Source of the DNA: Paenibacillus_AB hodogayensis
Lineage (GTDB): Bacteria > Bacillota > Bacilli > Paenibacillales > NBRC-103111
Reading direction: 5' to 3'
Assembly (NCBI RefSeq): GCF_039536325.1
Contig: NZ_BAAAYO010000002.1
Location: 62,001 to 126,000 of the forward strand
DNA: 64,000 nt
The translations under genes were made by a program, and so were the position numbers. The notes below the pieces were generated by a model. That model was not told the DNA's origin and made no database searches. It saw only the letters and a program-made list of their open reading frames with translations. Within the stretch, counting starts at the first letter, position 1. The number at the start of each line of letters is the position of its first letter. Shown here piece by piece: positions 50,449-60,064 of this stretch.

Positions 50449-50481
50449 CCCCTGCCCTACGAAGGGAGTGAGGAGACAAGC

Positions 50482-51654
50482 ATGGAACTGTTCTGGTTTA
50501 TTCCGCTGCACGGAGACGGCCGCTACTTGGGCACGGCGACCGGCGCGCGGGCGGTGGACTTCGATTATATGCGGCAAATCGCCCAAGCCGCCGACCGGCT
50601 CGGCTATCACGGCGTGCTGGTGCCGACGGGCAAGGCGTGCGAGGACGCGTGGGTAGCGGCGTCCTCGCTGTTCCCCTCGACGCGGCAGCTGAAATTTCTT
50701 GTCGCCGTAAGGCCCGGACTGATGTCCCCGTCGACCGCGGCACGAATGGCCGCTACGTTCGACAGACTGTCCGGAGGCCGGCTGCTCGTCAATATCGTTA
50801 CCGGCGGGGACCCGCACGAGCTGGCCGGGGACGGCATCTTCCTGTCCCACCGGGAGCGGTACGAGCAAACCGACGAGTTTATGACCGTGTGGCGGCGGCT
50901 GATGCAGGGGGAGGTCGTCTCCTACGCGGGCAAATACGTGCGCGCCGAGAACGGCGAGCTGTTGTTCCCCGCTCTTCAGAAGCCTTACCCGCCGCTCTAC
51001 TTCGGCGGCTCCTCGCCGGACGCGCAGCAGATTGCCGCCGATCACGTCGATTATTACTTGACCTGGGGCGAACCGCCGGAAGCGGTGGAGCAGAAGCTGG
51101 AGGAAGTCCGCAAGCTGGCCCGCGCCGCCGGAAGGAAGGTCCGTTTCGGCATCCGGCTGCATATCATCGTCCGCGAAACGGAGCAGGAGGCGTGGGAAGC
51201 GGCCGATCGGCTTATTCGCCACGTAGACGAAAAGACGATCGCCGAAGCCCAGCAAGTATTGGGTCGGTACGACTCGGTCGGGCAGCGGCGGATGGCCCAA
51301 CTGCACAACGGCGACAAAGCGTCGCTGGTTATCGGACCCAACCTGTGGGCGGGCATCGGTCTGGTCCGCGGCGGCGCCGGAACGGCGCTGGTGGGCGATC
51401 CCGCCTCCGTGGCGAAAGCCATGAAGCGCTATGGAGAGCTGGGCATCGAAACGTTCATTTTATCCGGATATCCTCACCTGGAGGAAGCTTACCGGACGGC
51501 CGAGCTGTTGTTCCCCCTTCTGCCGCTGGCAGCGAGAGAGAACGCGGCGGCCCCGGCCATTCCCGCCTCCGGGGAATTGATCGCTTACAACAAACGCCCC
51601 GAACCGGGCGTCCCGGCCCCAACTGGAGGAGCTTCTCATGAATTGGTTCCGTAA
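50482..51654 (+). CDS. ssuD: FMNH2-dependent alkanesulfonate monooxygenase
   Basis: 390 residues of the bacterial luciferase-like family. FWFIPLHGDGRYLGT at the start, FLVAVRPGLMSP, LLVNIVTGGDP, RYEQTDEFMTVWRRL and YFGGSSPDAQQIAADHVDYY are SsuD hallmarks. It releases sulfite from C1-C14-type alkanesulfonates in the cytoplasm. It needs reduced flavin, but no SsuE reductase is encoded next to it. GGAG precedes the ATG; the end overlaps ssuC by 17 bases. Confidence 0.93.
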   Translation: MELFWFIPLHGDGRYLGTATGARAVDFDYMRQIAQAADRLGYHGVLVPTGKACEDAWVAASSLFPSTRQLKFLVAVRPGLMSPSTAARMAATFDRLSGGRLLVNIVTGGDPHELAGDGIFLSHRERYEQTDEFMTVWRRLMQGEVVSYAGKYVRAENGELLFPALQKPYPPLYFGGSSPDAQQIAADHVDYYLTWGEPPEAVEQKLEEVRKLARAAGRKVRFGIRLHIIVRETEQEAWEAADRLIRHVDEKTIAEAQQVLGRYDSVGQRRMAQLHNGDKASLVIGPNLWAGIGLVRGGAGTALVGDPASVAKAMKRYGELGIETFILSGYPHLEEAYRTAELLFPLLPLAARENAAAPAIPASGELIAYNKRPEPGVPAPTGGASHELVP

Positions 51655-52429
51655 ACAGCTGTACCGCCCTTACGTTCCGGCTCTTGTGCCGATTTTGATC
51701 CTGGTCGCCTGGCAGTTGCTCGGCCAATTCGGCTGGATTTCCACCCGCACGCTGCCGACTCCGCTGAAAGTGGCGGAGGCCGGCCTGGCGCTCGTGCGCA
51801 GCGGAGATATTTTTCGCCATATCGGCATCAGCACGCAACGGGCCTTTATCGGACTCGGCATCGGCGGCGGCATCGGTTTCCTGCTGGGACTGCTGAACGG
51901 CGTGTTCGTGGTCGCCAACCGGCTGCTCGACAGCACGCTGCAAATGGTGCGCAACGTGCCTCATCTGGCGCTCATTCCGCTGGTCATTTTATGGTTCGGC
52001 ATCGGCGAGTCGGCGAAAATTTTTCTGGTCGCCCTCGGGGTGTTTTTCCCCATTTATATGAATACGCTGCACGGCATTCGCTCCATCGATCCTGGACTGA
52101 ACGAGATGGCCGACGTATACGGCCTGCGCGGGCTGGCGCTTTACCGGCACGTCATTATGCCGGGAGCGCTGTCGTCGATTCTGGTCGGGCTGCGCTACGC
52201 GCTCGGCTTCATGTGGCTGACGCTGATCGTCTCCGAGACCATATCCGCCAGCTCGGGCATCGGCTATATGGCGATGAACGCCCGGGAATTCATGCGGCTC
52301 GACATCGTCGTGCTGTCGATCCTGATCTACGCCTTGCTCGGGAAACTGTCGGACAGTATGGCCAAAGGGCTGGAGCGATGGCTGCTGCAATGGCATCCTA
52401 GTTATGCCAAACGCGAACGAAAGGGGTAA
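51638..52429 (+). CDS. ssuC: Aliphatic sulfonate ABC transporter permease
   Basis: 263 residues, six membrane helices. The EAA loop of binding-protein-dependent permeases is present (NEMADVYGLRGLALYRHVIM, PGALSSILVGLRYALG), as is IPLVILWFGIGESAKI typical of SsuC/TauC. GGAGGAG lies within the end of ssuD before its ATG, giving translational coupling. Partner of SsuA and SsuB. Confidence 0.93.
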   Translation: MNWFRKQLYRPYVPALVPILILVAWQLLGQFGWISTRTLPTPLKVAEAGLALVRSGDIFRHIGISTQRAFIGLGIGGGIGFLLGLLNGVFVVANRLLDSTLQMVRNVPHLALIPLVILWFGIGESAKIFLVALGVFFPIYMNTLHGIRSIDPGLNEMADVYGLRGLALYRHVIMPGALSSILVGLRYALGFMWLTLIVSETISASSGIGYMAMNAREFMRLDIVVLSILIYALLGKLSDSMAKGLERWLLQWHPSYAKRERKG

Positions 52430-52434
52430 AACCT

Positions 52435-53205
52435 ATGCATGAAACCCGCAAAGGAGCCCGGCTGCTTGTCGGCGGAGCCAGCAAATCGTTCGGCGAACAG
52501 CAGGTGCTCGACCGTATCGAGCTCGATATTCCAGCCGGCCAATTCGTCGCGGTCGTCGGCCGCAGCGGCTGCGGTAAAAGCACGCTGCTCCGGCTGATGG
52601 CCGGACTCGAGCAGCCGACGCACGGAGACGTCACGATCGACGGCACAGCCATTACAGGCATACGCGAAAGCACGAGAATGCTGTTTCAGGACGCGCGGCT
52701 GCTTCCCTGGAAAAGAGCGGCGGCCAACGTGCAGATCGGCGTCAGGAACGGCTCGCGCCAGCTTGCGCTGAACGCATTGCGGGACGTTGGCCTGGAGAAC
52801 CGCGCAAACGACTGGCCCGGCGTCTTGTCCGGCGGGCAGCGTCAACGCGTCGCCCTCGCCCGGGCGCTCGTCGGGGAGCCTCGGCTGCTGCTGCTGGACG
52901 AACCGCTCGGCGCGCTGGACGCGTTGACGCGCATCGAAATGCAGCGGCTGATCGAGCGGCTGTGGGACGAGCAGAAGTTCACCGCCGTGCTGGTTACCCA
53001 CGATGTAAGCGAAGCCGTCGCCCTCGCCGATCGGGTCGTGCTGATCGAGAACGGCCGGATTACGCTCGACATCGCCATTACGCTGGACCGTCCGCGCGAG
53101 AAGGATAGCGGCTTCGCCCACTTCGAGAAAATCATTCTCGACCGCATTCTCGGGCGCGAGGAACGCAGCGTCCCTGCAGCAAAACATCCTTCTTACTCGA
53201 TTTAA
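52435..53205 (+). CDS. ssuB: Aliphatic sulfonate ABC transporter ATP-binding protein
   Basis: 256 residues. Walker A GRSGCGKSTLLRLM, Q-loop MLFQDARLLPWKRA, signature LSGGQRQRVALARAL, Walker B LLLLDEPLGALD and the switch His in VTHDVSEAVALAD. Powers SsuC. It begins five bases after ssuC and ends the operon before a strong terminator. Confidence 0.95.
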   Translation: MHETRKGARLLVGGASKSFGEQQVLDRIELDIPAGQFVAVVGRSGCGKSTLLRLMAGLEQPTHGDVTIDGTAITGIRESTRMLFQDARLLPWKRAAANVQIGVRNGSRQLALNALRDVGLENRANDWPGVLSGGQRQRVALARALVGEPRLLLLDEPLGALDALTRIEMQRLIERLWDEQKFTAVLVTHDVSEAVALADRVVLIENGRITLDIAITLDRPREKDSGFAHFEKIILDRILGREERSVPAAKHPSYSI

Positions 53206-53220
53206 AATACGCATGCCCAA

Positions 53221-53277
53221 AAAGCCCGGATGCTCGCGGAAGCCGTATGGCCGTCTCCGCTAGTTAATCCGGGCTTT
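53221..53277. terminator. Bidirectional terminator between ssuB and recQ
   Basis: An 11-bp stem (AAAGCCCGGAT / ATCCGGGCTTT) with a 35-base loop that has further pairing; the minus strand continues with TTTTTGGG. It serves both convergent genes. Confidence 0.85.
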
Positions 53278-53338
53278 ATGGTTTTGCGCCTATGTCCTGC
53301 CGGAAGACAATAGTTGGAGCGTGTCGAACCGAACCTGT

Positions 53339-55147
53339 TTACCCGCGCTTCGTTCCGGCCGCATGCTCCCGAATGCAGTCGAGAAACGGCTGGCCGTATT
53401 TGAGAAACTTGTGCCGGCCGATGCCTTTGACCTCCAGCATCTCTTCCTCGCTTACCGGCATGACGATGCATAGCTCCCGCAGCGTAGCGTCGTGAAATAT
53501 CGTGTAAGGGGGCAGCTTGTCCCGATCCGCGAACGTTTTGCGCAGCTGGCGCAGCTTCTCGAACAACGCTTCGTCCCCGGCCTCCGCTATGCGGGAATCG
53601 GCGCGCTTCACCGGCGTAACCCGCTGGAACACCTTCTCCTTGCCCTCCAGCACCGACTTGGCCTCCGCAGTCAGCGTCAGCACCGGATATTGGCTGTCGG
53701 TCAGCTTCATATAGCCGTCGGCGACCAGCACGTTGATCAGATTAACGATGTCTTTTTCCTTGAGGGCCCTCATCGCCCCGTAAGTCGGCAGCTGTTCGAA
53801 ACCGAACTGCCGCACCTTAGCATCGTTCGCCCCTCGCAGCACCTTGGCTGTCATGGTGATGCCGAAGCGCTGCTTCATGCGGGCGACGCAGGAAAATATT
53901 TTTTGCGCCTCCAGCGTGACGTCGGCCACCTCGCGGTCGTCCGTGCAGCTGCTGCACCTTCCGCAAGACTCCCCTTCGGCATCCCCGAAGTAGCGCACGA
54001 TATACTTTTGCAAGCATTCCGTCGTATGGGCATACTCGACCATTCCGTGCAAATTGCCGTAATCGATCGTCTTGCGGGATTCGTCGCTTTCTCCCTGCTC
54101 GATCAGAAACTTTTGCGTCATCACGTCCTGCGGAGCATACAGCAGGATGCATTCTCCCGGCTGGCCGTCCCGCCCGGCGCGCCCCGCCTCCTGGTAATAC
54201 GACTCCACGTTTTTCGTAATGTTGTAATGGATGACGTAGCGCACGTTGGATTTGTCGATCCCCATGCCGAAGGCGTTCGTCGCCACCATCACCTTCAGCT
54301 CGTCGTACAGGAACAGTTCCTGATTGCGCGCCCGCTCCTCCTCGGTCAACCCGGCATGATAGCGGCCGGCGCGAACGCCGAGCTTGAGCAGATAGGCGCA
54401 GCACTCCTCCACCTCCCGGCGGGTCGACGCGTATATAATGCCGGAGTCGGCGGCGCGGTTGCGCACATAATCGGCCAGATACGTTTTTTTATCCACGCCC
54501 TTAAGCACGAAAAAGCTGAGGTTGTCCCGGGCGTAGCCGGTCGTGACCCGAAGCGGGCGGTCCAGCCGCAGATGGCGCACGATATCGTCCTTCACCTTGT
54601 CTGTAGCCGTGGCGGTGAAGGCGGCAATAATCGGTCTCGGGCGGATGACGTCCAGCAGCCGGCTGATCGACATGTAGCTCGGGCGGAAATCGTGGCCCCA
54701 CTGCGAGACGCAGTGAGCCTCGTCGACGGCGACGAACGGGATTGTCAGCTGCTCCAGCAGGCGCACGAACCTTTCCGATTCCAGCCGCTCCGGGGCAACG
54801 TACACCAGCTTGTATTTGCCGGCGGCGATTTCCCGGAACCGTTCGTTCAGCTCTCGGACCGTCAAGGTACTGTTGATGAACGTAGTCGGAATCCCGGTCT
54901 GATTGAGCGCGTCGACCTGGTCCTTCATCAGGGAGATGAGCGGCGACACGACGAGCGTGACCCCGTCCATCGCCGCTGCCGGGACCTGGTAGCAGATCGA
55001 CTTGCCCGCTCCGGTCGGCATGACGGCCAGCGAATCCCGGCCGTCCAGCACCCCGGCTATAATCTCCTCTTGACCTTTGCGGAACCGGTCGTAGCCGAAC
55101 ATCGTTTTTAAAATCGTTCTTGCTTTCTCCTGGGCTTGCGCAGGCAC
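53339..55147 (-). CDS. recQ: ATP-dependent DNA helicase RecQ
   Basis: 602 residues. Superfamily-2 motifs: MPTGAGKSICYQ (motif I), VDEAHCVSQWGHDFRPSY (II), TATATDKVKDDI (III), then ATNAFGMGIDKSNVRYV and QEAGRAGRDG (V, VI). A zinc-binding segment with CGRCSSC follows, then the RQC wing and an HRDC domain at the C-terminus (EEMLEVKGIGRHKFLKYG). 3'-5' helicase in repair and fork rescue. I chose GTG at 55147 because GGGAGG lies seven bases upstream; a GTG at 55186 has no ribosome site. Confidence 0.93.
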   Translation of the reverse strand: MPAQAQEKARTILKTMFGYDRFRKGQEEIIAGVLDGRDSLAVMPTGAGKSICYQVPAAAMDGVTLVVSPLISLMKDQVDALNQTGIPTTFINSTLTVRELNERFREIAAGKYKLVYVAPERLESERFVRLLEQLTIPFVAVDEAHCVSQWGHDFRPSYMSISRLLDVIRPRPIIAAFTATATDKVKDDIVRHLRLDRPLRVTTGYARDNLSFFVLKGVDKKTYLADYVRNRAADSGIIYASTRREVEECCAYLLKLGVRAGRYHAGLTEEERARNQELFLYDELKVMVATNAFGMGIDKSNVRYVIHYNITKNVESYYQEAGRAGRDGQPGECILLYAPQDVMTQKFLIEQGESDESRKTIDYGNLHGMVEYAHTTECLQKYIVRYFGDAEGESCGRCSSCTDDREVADVTLEAQKIFSCVARMKQRFGITMTAKVLRGANDAKVRQFGFEQLPTYGAMRALKEKDIVNLINVLVADGYMKLTDSQYPVLTLTAEAKSVLEGKEKVFQRVTPVKRADSRIAEAGDEALFEKLRQLRKTFADRDKLPPYTIFHDATLRELCIVMPVSEEEMLEVKGIGRHKFLKYGQPFLDCIREHAAGTKRG

Positions 55148-55310
55148 TATAGTCCCTCCCACTCCTGTTGAATCGTTACCTTCCACTATACCACAGCAGA
55201 GAGACGCCCAACACCATCCGACGGCAGGAACGGTTTATTCGGGTCAAGCGGGTTGCGCTGCCAAGCGCACAAAAGGCCGGGTCGGACGATATTCGCCCGA
55301 CTCAGCCCCT

Positions 55311-55691
55311 CTACCGTTCCTGCCATTCAGCGCGCAGCATGTGCAAAGCGTCGAGCAGGACAAGACGCACTTCCTCCTCGGCGACCAGCTTTGTCCGCTG
55401 CGTGTACCCGATTAACCCATCCAGCTTTGACAAGACTTTATTTCGCTTCCGCCTGGTCCATTCGGACGCGGCCCGTGCGTCCGTACCGGCTTGTCCAAGT
55501 GCATGCAGCTTGCGGTCGTATTTGTCCGTCCAAAACGACGGCACCTTGTTCGTCAGGTGAATTTCCTCCAGCGCCCGATGCTTGCTCCCGATCGTCCTCC
55601 GGACCGTCGCGTGCGACAGCCACGAGAAGGCGAACATCAGGACGGCCATCGCCGGAACAAATACGGCGAATACGAGTCCCCATACGTTCAC
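55311..55691 (-). CDS. Small membrane-anchored hypothetical protein
   Basis: 126 residues from a GTG at 55691 with GGGGGG nine bases upstream. One N-terminal membrane helix (VWGLVFAVFVPAMAVLMFAF), then a basic, helical cytoplasmic part (TRRKRNKVLSKLDGLIGYTQ; VRLVLLDALHMLRAEW). I recognise no family. It follows the OppF-type gene by one base, so it is probably the last gene of the transporter operon. Confidence 0.6.
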   Translation of the reverse strand: MNVWGLVFAVFVPAMAVLMFAFSWLSHATVRRTIGSKHRALEEIHLTNKVPSFWTDKYDRKLHALGQAGTDARAASEWTRRKRNKVLSKLDGLIGYTQRTKLVAEEEVRLVLLDALHMLRAEWQER

Positions 55692-55692
55692 G

Positions 55693-56763
55693 TTATAACG
55701 CCCCCCGCAACTGAAGCTCGCCCGCAAAATGGCAGGCGACAACATGATCCTTCGCCACCTGCTTCATGGGCGGAGCCGCCGTCTTGCATACGTCCCGCGC
55801 GTACGGGCAGCGCGGATGAAAATAGCAGCCGGACGGAGGGTTCGCCGGATTGGCCACCTCGCCCGCAAGCACGATCCGTTCGGCCTTACGGCGCGGATCG
55901 GGTATAGGCTTCGCCGACAGCAGCGCCTCGGTGTACGGGTGGAACGGCCTTTCAAACAGCTCCCCGGTGCTTGCCGTTTCCACAAGCTTGCCCACATACA
56001 TGACTCCTACCTTGTCGGAAATATGCCGGATCACGCCCAAATCGTGAGAGATGAACAGATAGCTCAACTCGAGCCGCTCCTGCAGCTCTCGCAGCAAATT
56101 CAAAATTTGCGCCTGCACGGATACGTCCAGCGCCGAGACCGCTTCATCGCACACCAGGAAGCGTGGGGAGGTAGCTAAAGCCCGGGCAATGCAGATTCGC
56201 TGGCGCTGCCCGCCGCTGAACGCATGGGGATAGCGATCCAGTTGCCGGGCGCTCAAGCCGACCATCTCGATCAGTTCGACTACCCGCCGCCTCAGTTCGC
56301 TGCCTTTGGCGATGCCGTGGCAGATGAGCGGCTCTCCAACGATTTCGGTTACGGTCATCCGCGGATTGAGCGATGAATACGGATCCTGAAATACGAGCTG
56401 CATATCGCGCCGTACGTTCCTCAAGCCCGGCTTGTCGAGCCTGCCTACGTCCAATTCTGCCCCGCTTCGGTCGCGGAACAGGATACTGCCGCCGGTCGGC
56501 TCGGTAGCACGCAGCAAGCATCGGCCGAGCGTCGATTTGCCGCAGCCGGATTCGCCGACGAGCCCGAACGTTTCGCCTTTGTTTACCGTGAGCCGCACGT
56601 CGTCCACCGCTTTGACGCTGCCGACCGTTCGGCCCAGAAATCCCTTGCGAATCGGAAAATATTTGGTCAAGCCCTCCACCCGCAAAATGGATTCCATCCG
56701 ACCGGAACGATCTTCGAGCTCCTCATCCGCAGCAGCGACTTCGGTCTGTGCATAGAGTCCCAT
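55693..56763 (-). CDS. Peptide/oligosaccharide ABC transporter ATP-binding protein (OppF/DppF type)
   Basis: 356 residues from the ATG at 56763 (GGAGG nine bases upstream). Walker A GESGCGKSTLGRCL, LVFQDPYSSLNPRMTV, signature FSGGQRQRICIARAL, Walker B FLVCDEAVSALDVS, and the C-terminal oligopeptide-transporter domain with Cys cluster (CYFHPRCPYARDVC). Forms the ATPase pair with the preceding OppD-type protein, which ends two bases before this start. Confidence 0.9.
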   Translation of the reverse strand: MGLYAQTEVAAADEELEDRSGRMESILRVEGLTKYFPIRKGFLGRTVGSVKAVDDVRLTVNKGETFGLVGESGCGKSTLGRCLLRATEPTGGSILFRDRSGAELDVGRLDKPGLRNVRRDMQLVFQDPYSSLNPRMTVTEIVGEPLICHGIAKGSELRRRVVELIEMVGLSARQLDRYPHAFSGGQRQRICIARALATSPRFLVCDEAVSALDVSVQAQILNLLRELQERLELSYLFISHDLGVIRHISDKVGVMYVGKLVETASTGELFERPFHPYTEALLSAKPIPDPRRKAERIVLAGEVANPANPPSGCYFHPRCPYARDVCKTAAPPMKQVAKDHVVACHFAGELQLRGAL

Positions 56764-56765
56764 CG

Positions 56766-57788
56766 TCAGTTCGCCTCCCTTTGCGGCTCGACCAGCACGC
56801 ACCGCACCTGATGACCGGGCTTCACTTCGTACAGCGGCACTTCGCCCCGGTTGCAGACGCCGGGCCTGGCCTTCGGGCAGCGGTTGTAAAATCCGCACCC
56901 TTCCGGCAAATCGATCGGAAACGGCACCGTACCCTCGATCGTCTCCAGCCGCTCCTGTCGGCCGGCAAGCGAAGGGATCGAGGCAAGAAGCGCCTGCGTA
57001 TACGGATGAGCCGCTTCGTAGAACAGAGTGTCCACATCAGCGTATTCGACGACTTTGCCCAAATACATGACGGCCACCTCGTCGGACATTTCCGCGATGA
57101 CGCCCAAATCGTGCGTAATGAATACGACGGACGTACCGCTGTCCTCCTTCAATTCGTTGATAAGCCGCAGCACCTGCGCCTGCACGGTTACGTCGAGCGC
57201 CGTTGTCGGCTCGTCGGCAATCAGCACTGCCGGATTGCCGGCTACGGCCATGGCGATCATCGCCCGCTGCCGCATGCCGCCGGACAGCTGGTGCGGATAT
57301 TCGTTCAGCCTTTGCTCCGGATTCGACATGCCGACTTTGCGCAGCGTCTCCAGCGCGATTCGCTTCGCTTCCTTGCGGTCTTGCGTCTGGTGCAGCACAA
57401 TCGCTTCGATAATCTGGTCCCCGATCGTATGAATCGGGGAGAACGCCTTCATCGGCTCTTGAAAGATGATCGCAATCTCCCCGCCGCGAATGCTGCGCAT
57501 GTCTTCCCCGTTCGGATCGAGCTTGGCGATATCGACGATCTCGTCGCGACCGTTCCTCGTACGCCGCAGCAGCATTTCGCCGCTGACCGTGGCGAATGCG
57601 GGCAACAACCGCAATATCGCCTGCGACGTCACGCTCTTGCCGCAGCCGGATTCCCCGACGATTCCCAGCGTGCGGCGGCGCCGGATCGCAAGGCCGATGC
57701 CGTCGACCGCCTTCAGCAGGCCCTCTTTGACGCGAAAATGCGCCCGTACCTCGTTCAGCTGTAAAATGACTTCTTCGTTTTGCGCCAC
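56766..57788 (-). CDS. Peptide/oligosaccharide ABC transporter ATP-binding protein (OppD/DppD type)
   Basis: 340 residues. Walker A GESGCGKSVTSQAIL, IIFQEPMKAFSPIHTI (an Opp Q-loop with Lys in place of the usual Thr), signature LSGGMRQRAMIAMA, Walker B VLIADEPTTALDVT and a C-terminal Cys cluster (CGFYNRCPKARPGVC). Works with the OppF-type subunit. Located directly after the second permease gene. Confidence 0.92.
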   Translation of the reverse strand: MAQNEEVILQLNEVRAHFRVKEGLLKAVDGIGLAIRRRRTLGIVGESGCGKSVTSQAILRLLPAFATVSGEMLLRRTRNGRDEIVDIAKLDPNGEDMRSIRGGEIAIIFQEPMKAFSPIHTIGDQIIEAIVLHQTQDRKEAKRIALETLRKVGMSNPEQRLNEYPHQLSGGMRQRAMIAMAVAGNPAVLIADEPTTALDVTVQAQVLRLINELKEDSGTSVVFITHDLGVIAEMSDEVAVMYLGKVVEYADVDTLFYEAAHPYTQALLASIPSLAGRQERLETIEGTVPFPIDLPEGCGFYNRCPKARPGVCNRGEVPLYEVKPGHQVRCVLVEPQREAN

Positions 57789-57800
57789 GCCAGCCCCTCC

Positions 57801-59024
57801 TTATTTGTACGGATCGGCCGCGTCGCGCAGCCCGTCGCCGAGAAAATTGAACATAAGCACGGTTGCGATGACGAAGGCGGCCGGCCAGAGCAGCCACGGC
57901 TGGTGGGCCAACGTCTGCAAATTTTGCGCATCCTGGAGCAGCACGCCCCAACTGACGACCGGCGGCTGCAAACCGATGCCGAGGAAGCTGAGCGCCGTCT
58001 CGCCGAGAATCGTCGACGGAATCGCCATCGTCGTGGCCACGATAATGTAACTAGAGAACGACGGCAGCAAATGCTTCACGATAATCCGCATATCGCTCGC
58101 TCCGGAAAGCCTTGCCGCCAGTGTGAAATCTTCCTCCCGCAGCGACAGCACCTTGCCCCGCACGACTCGCGCAAGCCCGGTCCAGTCGATGATGGAGAAG
58201 ATCAAGATCATCCCGAAATACGTTTGCAGCGGCGTCCAGCTTCGCGGCAGCGCCGCCGCCAGCGCCATCCAGAGAGGGATCGTCGGAATGCAAACGAGCA
58301 GGTCGATGATGCGCTGAATGAGTGTGTCAACCGCCCCGCCCAAATAGCCGGATATGCCGCCCAGAATGAGCCCGAGTACGAGCGTAAGGGCGATCCCAAC
58401 CAAGCCGAAAGAAAGCGAGATGCGCGCCCCGTACAAAATGCGGGTAAACAAATCGCGGCCGAGCGAGTCGCTTCCCAACAAAAGCAAAGGCGCCTCCGGG
58501 TCGTCTGTTCCAAAAAGATGCACCGACGTCGGGAACAGCCAGAGCAGCCGGTACGGCTCTCCCTGAACGAAGAAGCGAATCGGTATTTTCCGTGTCGTAT
58601 CCTCCGTAAAGGTGCGGCGAAATGTCGTTTTGTCCATTTCCTGCTTCAGATCGTATACGAACGGGCGCAGGGAGAACCCGTTCTCGGGATCGACGAAGCG
58701 AATGTGTTGCGGCGGCGCATTTTTGTATTCGGTGAACCGGGCGGTTGGAATTGTCGGCGTCAAAAAATTGCAGAAGACCGCCGACAAATAAAGCAGCAGC
58801 AGCACTGGCACGGCGATCATCGCCAGCTTGTGCTTGCGGAACTTCCACCACATGAGCCGCCATTGGGAAGCTGCCTCATAAGCGTCGGCTGCCTGCGGCT
58901 TACCGTTGGCGCCGGGAAGCCCCGGACTACCGGAGGGTTCGGAGCCGTTGGTATGACCGCCCAAGCTGCCGCGTTTCCCGCCTTCCGCCTTCCTCCGAAG
59001 CCCTCTTCGTATCGCTGCGATCAT
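57801..59024 (-). CDS. ABC transporter permease (OppC/DppC type) with large extracellular insertion
   Basis: 407 residues, longer than typical DppC (about 300). After a Gly/Ser-rich N-terminus and the first membrane helix (about 70-90) there is an extracellular region of about 110 residues (from TPTIPTARFTEYKN to LFGTDDPEAPLLLLGSDSLG) before the five-helix permease core, which has the EAA-type loop (REEDFTLAARLSGASDMRII). Such insertions are seen in Opp-like transporters found in glycan-utilisation loci. The ATG at 59024 overlaps the previous stop by four bases. A longer in-frame reading to 59807 lies over the other permease gene and is not real. Confidence 0.88.
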   Translation of the reverse strand: MIAAIRRGLRRKAEGGKRGSLGGHTNGSEPSGSPGLPGANGKPQAADAYEAASQWRLMWWKFRKHKLAMIAVPVLLLLYLSAVFCNFLTPTIPTARFTEYKNAPPQHIRFVDPENGFSLRPFVYDLKQEMDKTTFRRTFTEDTTRKIPIRFFVQGEPYRLLWLFPTSVHLFGTDDPEAPLLLLGSDSLGRDLFTRILYGARISLSFGLVGIALTLVLGLILGGISGYLGGAVDTLIQRIIDLLVCIPTIPLWMALAAALPRSWTPLQTYFGMILIFSIIDWTGLARVVRGKVLSLREEDFTLAARLSGASDMRIIVKHLLPSFSSYIIVATTMAIPSTILGETALSFLGIGLQPPVVSWGVLLQDAQNLQTLAHQPWLLWPAAFVIATVLMFNFLGDGLRDAADPYK

Positions 59025-60019
59025 GAGCCCGCACCTCCGAACCGGATGCGCGGATCGAGCACGGCGAGCAAAATGTCCGACAGCAGAGTGCCGATCACGG
59101 TCAGCACGCTCAGGATCAACAGGAAACTCCCGGCCAAATACATATCCTGTACCATCAATGCCTTGAGCAGCACCGGACCGGTGGTCGGCAAATTGAGCAC
59201 GATTCCGACGATCGCTTCCCCGGAGATGAGCGCCGGCAGCGTCCAGCCGATCGTACTGATGAGCGGATTGATCGCCATACGCACCGGATATTTGAACAAC
59301 AGCCTGCGCTCCCCCGCCCCTTTCGCCCTGGCGGTAATGACGTATTGCTTGGACAGCTCGTCGAGCAGCATTCCTCTCATGACGCGGATCAGGGATGCCG
59401 TACCGGACAAGCCGACCAGTACGACGGGAACCGCCAGCCGCGGCAGCATATCGAGAACCTTGGCCAGACTCCAGGGCGCATCCTGATACTCGGGGGAAAA
59501 CAGTCCGGTGATCGACACCCCCGTCTTGTCGAATACGAAGTAAACGAGAATAAGCGCGATCAGAAAGCCCGGAACGGCCATCCCGATAAAGCCGAGAAAC
59601 GAGAGCGCATAATCTCCGACGGAATATTGGTGCGTCGCCGAATAGATGCCTGCCGGAATGGCGATGGCCCAGACGATGACAAGCGAGAGGATCGATATGA
59701 CCATCGTCAGCGCAAGACGGTCCCCGATCACCTGGGACACCGGCAAATTCCATTGAAACGATGTACCCAGGTCGCCATGCAGCACGATATTTTTTATCCA
59801 TAGCCAATATTGAACATACAGCGGCTCGTTCAAGCCGTATTGGGCCGTTAAATTCATGATCGTGCTTTCCGCCACATCGGTTCCCGACAGCTTAAGCTGC
59901 TCTACATAAGTCGTCAGAAAGTCGCCCGGAGGCAATTGAATAATTATGAACACGATCATGCTGATCGCGATCAGCAGCGGTATCAGCTGCAGCAGCCGTC
60001 GGCCGATATAAATCGCCAT
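59021..60019 (-). CDS. ABC transporter permease (OppB/DppB type)
   Basis: 332 residues, six membrane helices. IYIGRRLLQLIPLLIAISMI at the start, GDLGTSFQWNLPVSQVIGDR and the EAA loop LSKQYVITARAKGAGERRLL are DppB hallmarks. Forms the channel with the adjacent DppC-type subunit. It follows the binding-protein gene by 45 bases. Confidence 0.92.
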   Translation of the reverse strand: MAIYIGRRLLQLIPLLIAISMIVFIIIQLPPGDFLTTYVEQLKLSGTDVAESTIMNLTAQYGLNEPLYVQYWLWIKNIVLHGDLGTSFQWNLPVSQVIGDRLALTMVISILSLVIVWAIAIPAGIYSATHQYSVGDYALSFLGFIGMAVPGFLIALILVYFVFDKTGVSITGLFSPEYQDAPWSLAKVLDMLPRLAVPVVLVGLSGTASLIRVMRGMLLDELSKQYVITARAKGAGERRLLFKYPVRMAINPLISTIGWTLPALISGEAIVGIVLNLPTTGPVLLKALMVQDMYLAGSFLLILSVLTVIGTLLSDILLAVLDPRIRFGGAGS

Positions 60020-60064
60020 GCCAGCAACTCCCTTCCATTCGATGAATCGGGAGAGGCCCCCCTG

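Noticed and set aside
53492..55111. Plus-strand open frame of 539 codons
   Set aside because: Antisense to recQ, whose helicase motifs are all intact.
57801..59807. An apparent 668-codon minus-strand frame over the second permease gene
   Set aside because: The part upstream of 59024 lies out of frame over the DppB-type permease gene and has no domain; the true start at 59024 has a four-base overlap with that gene.
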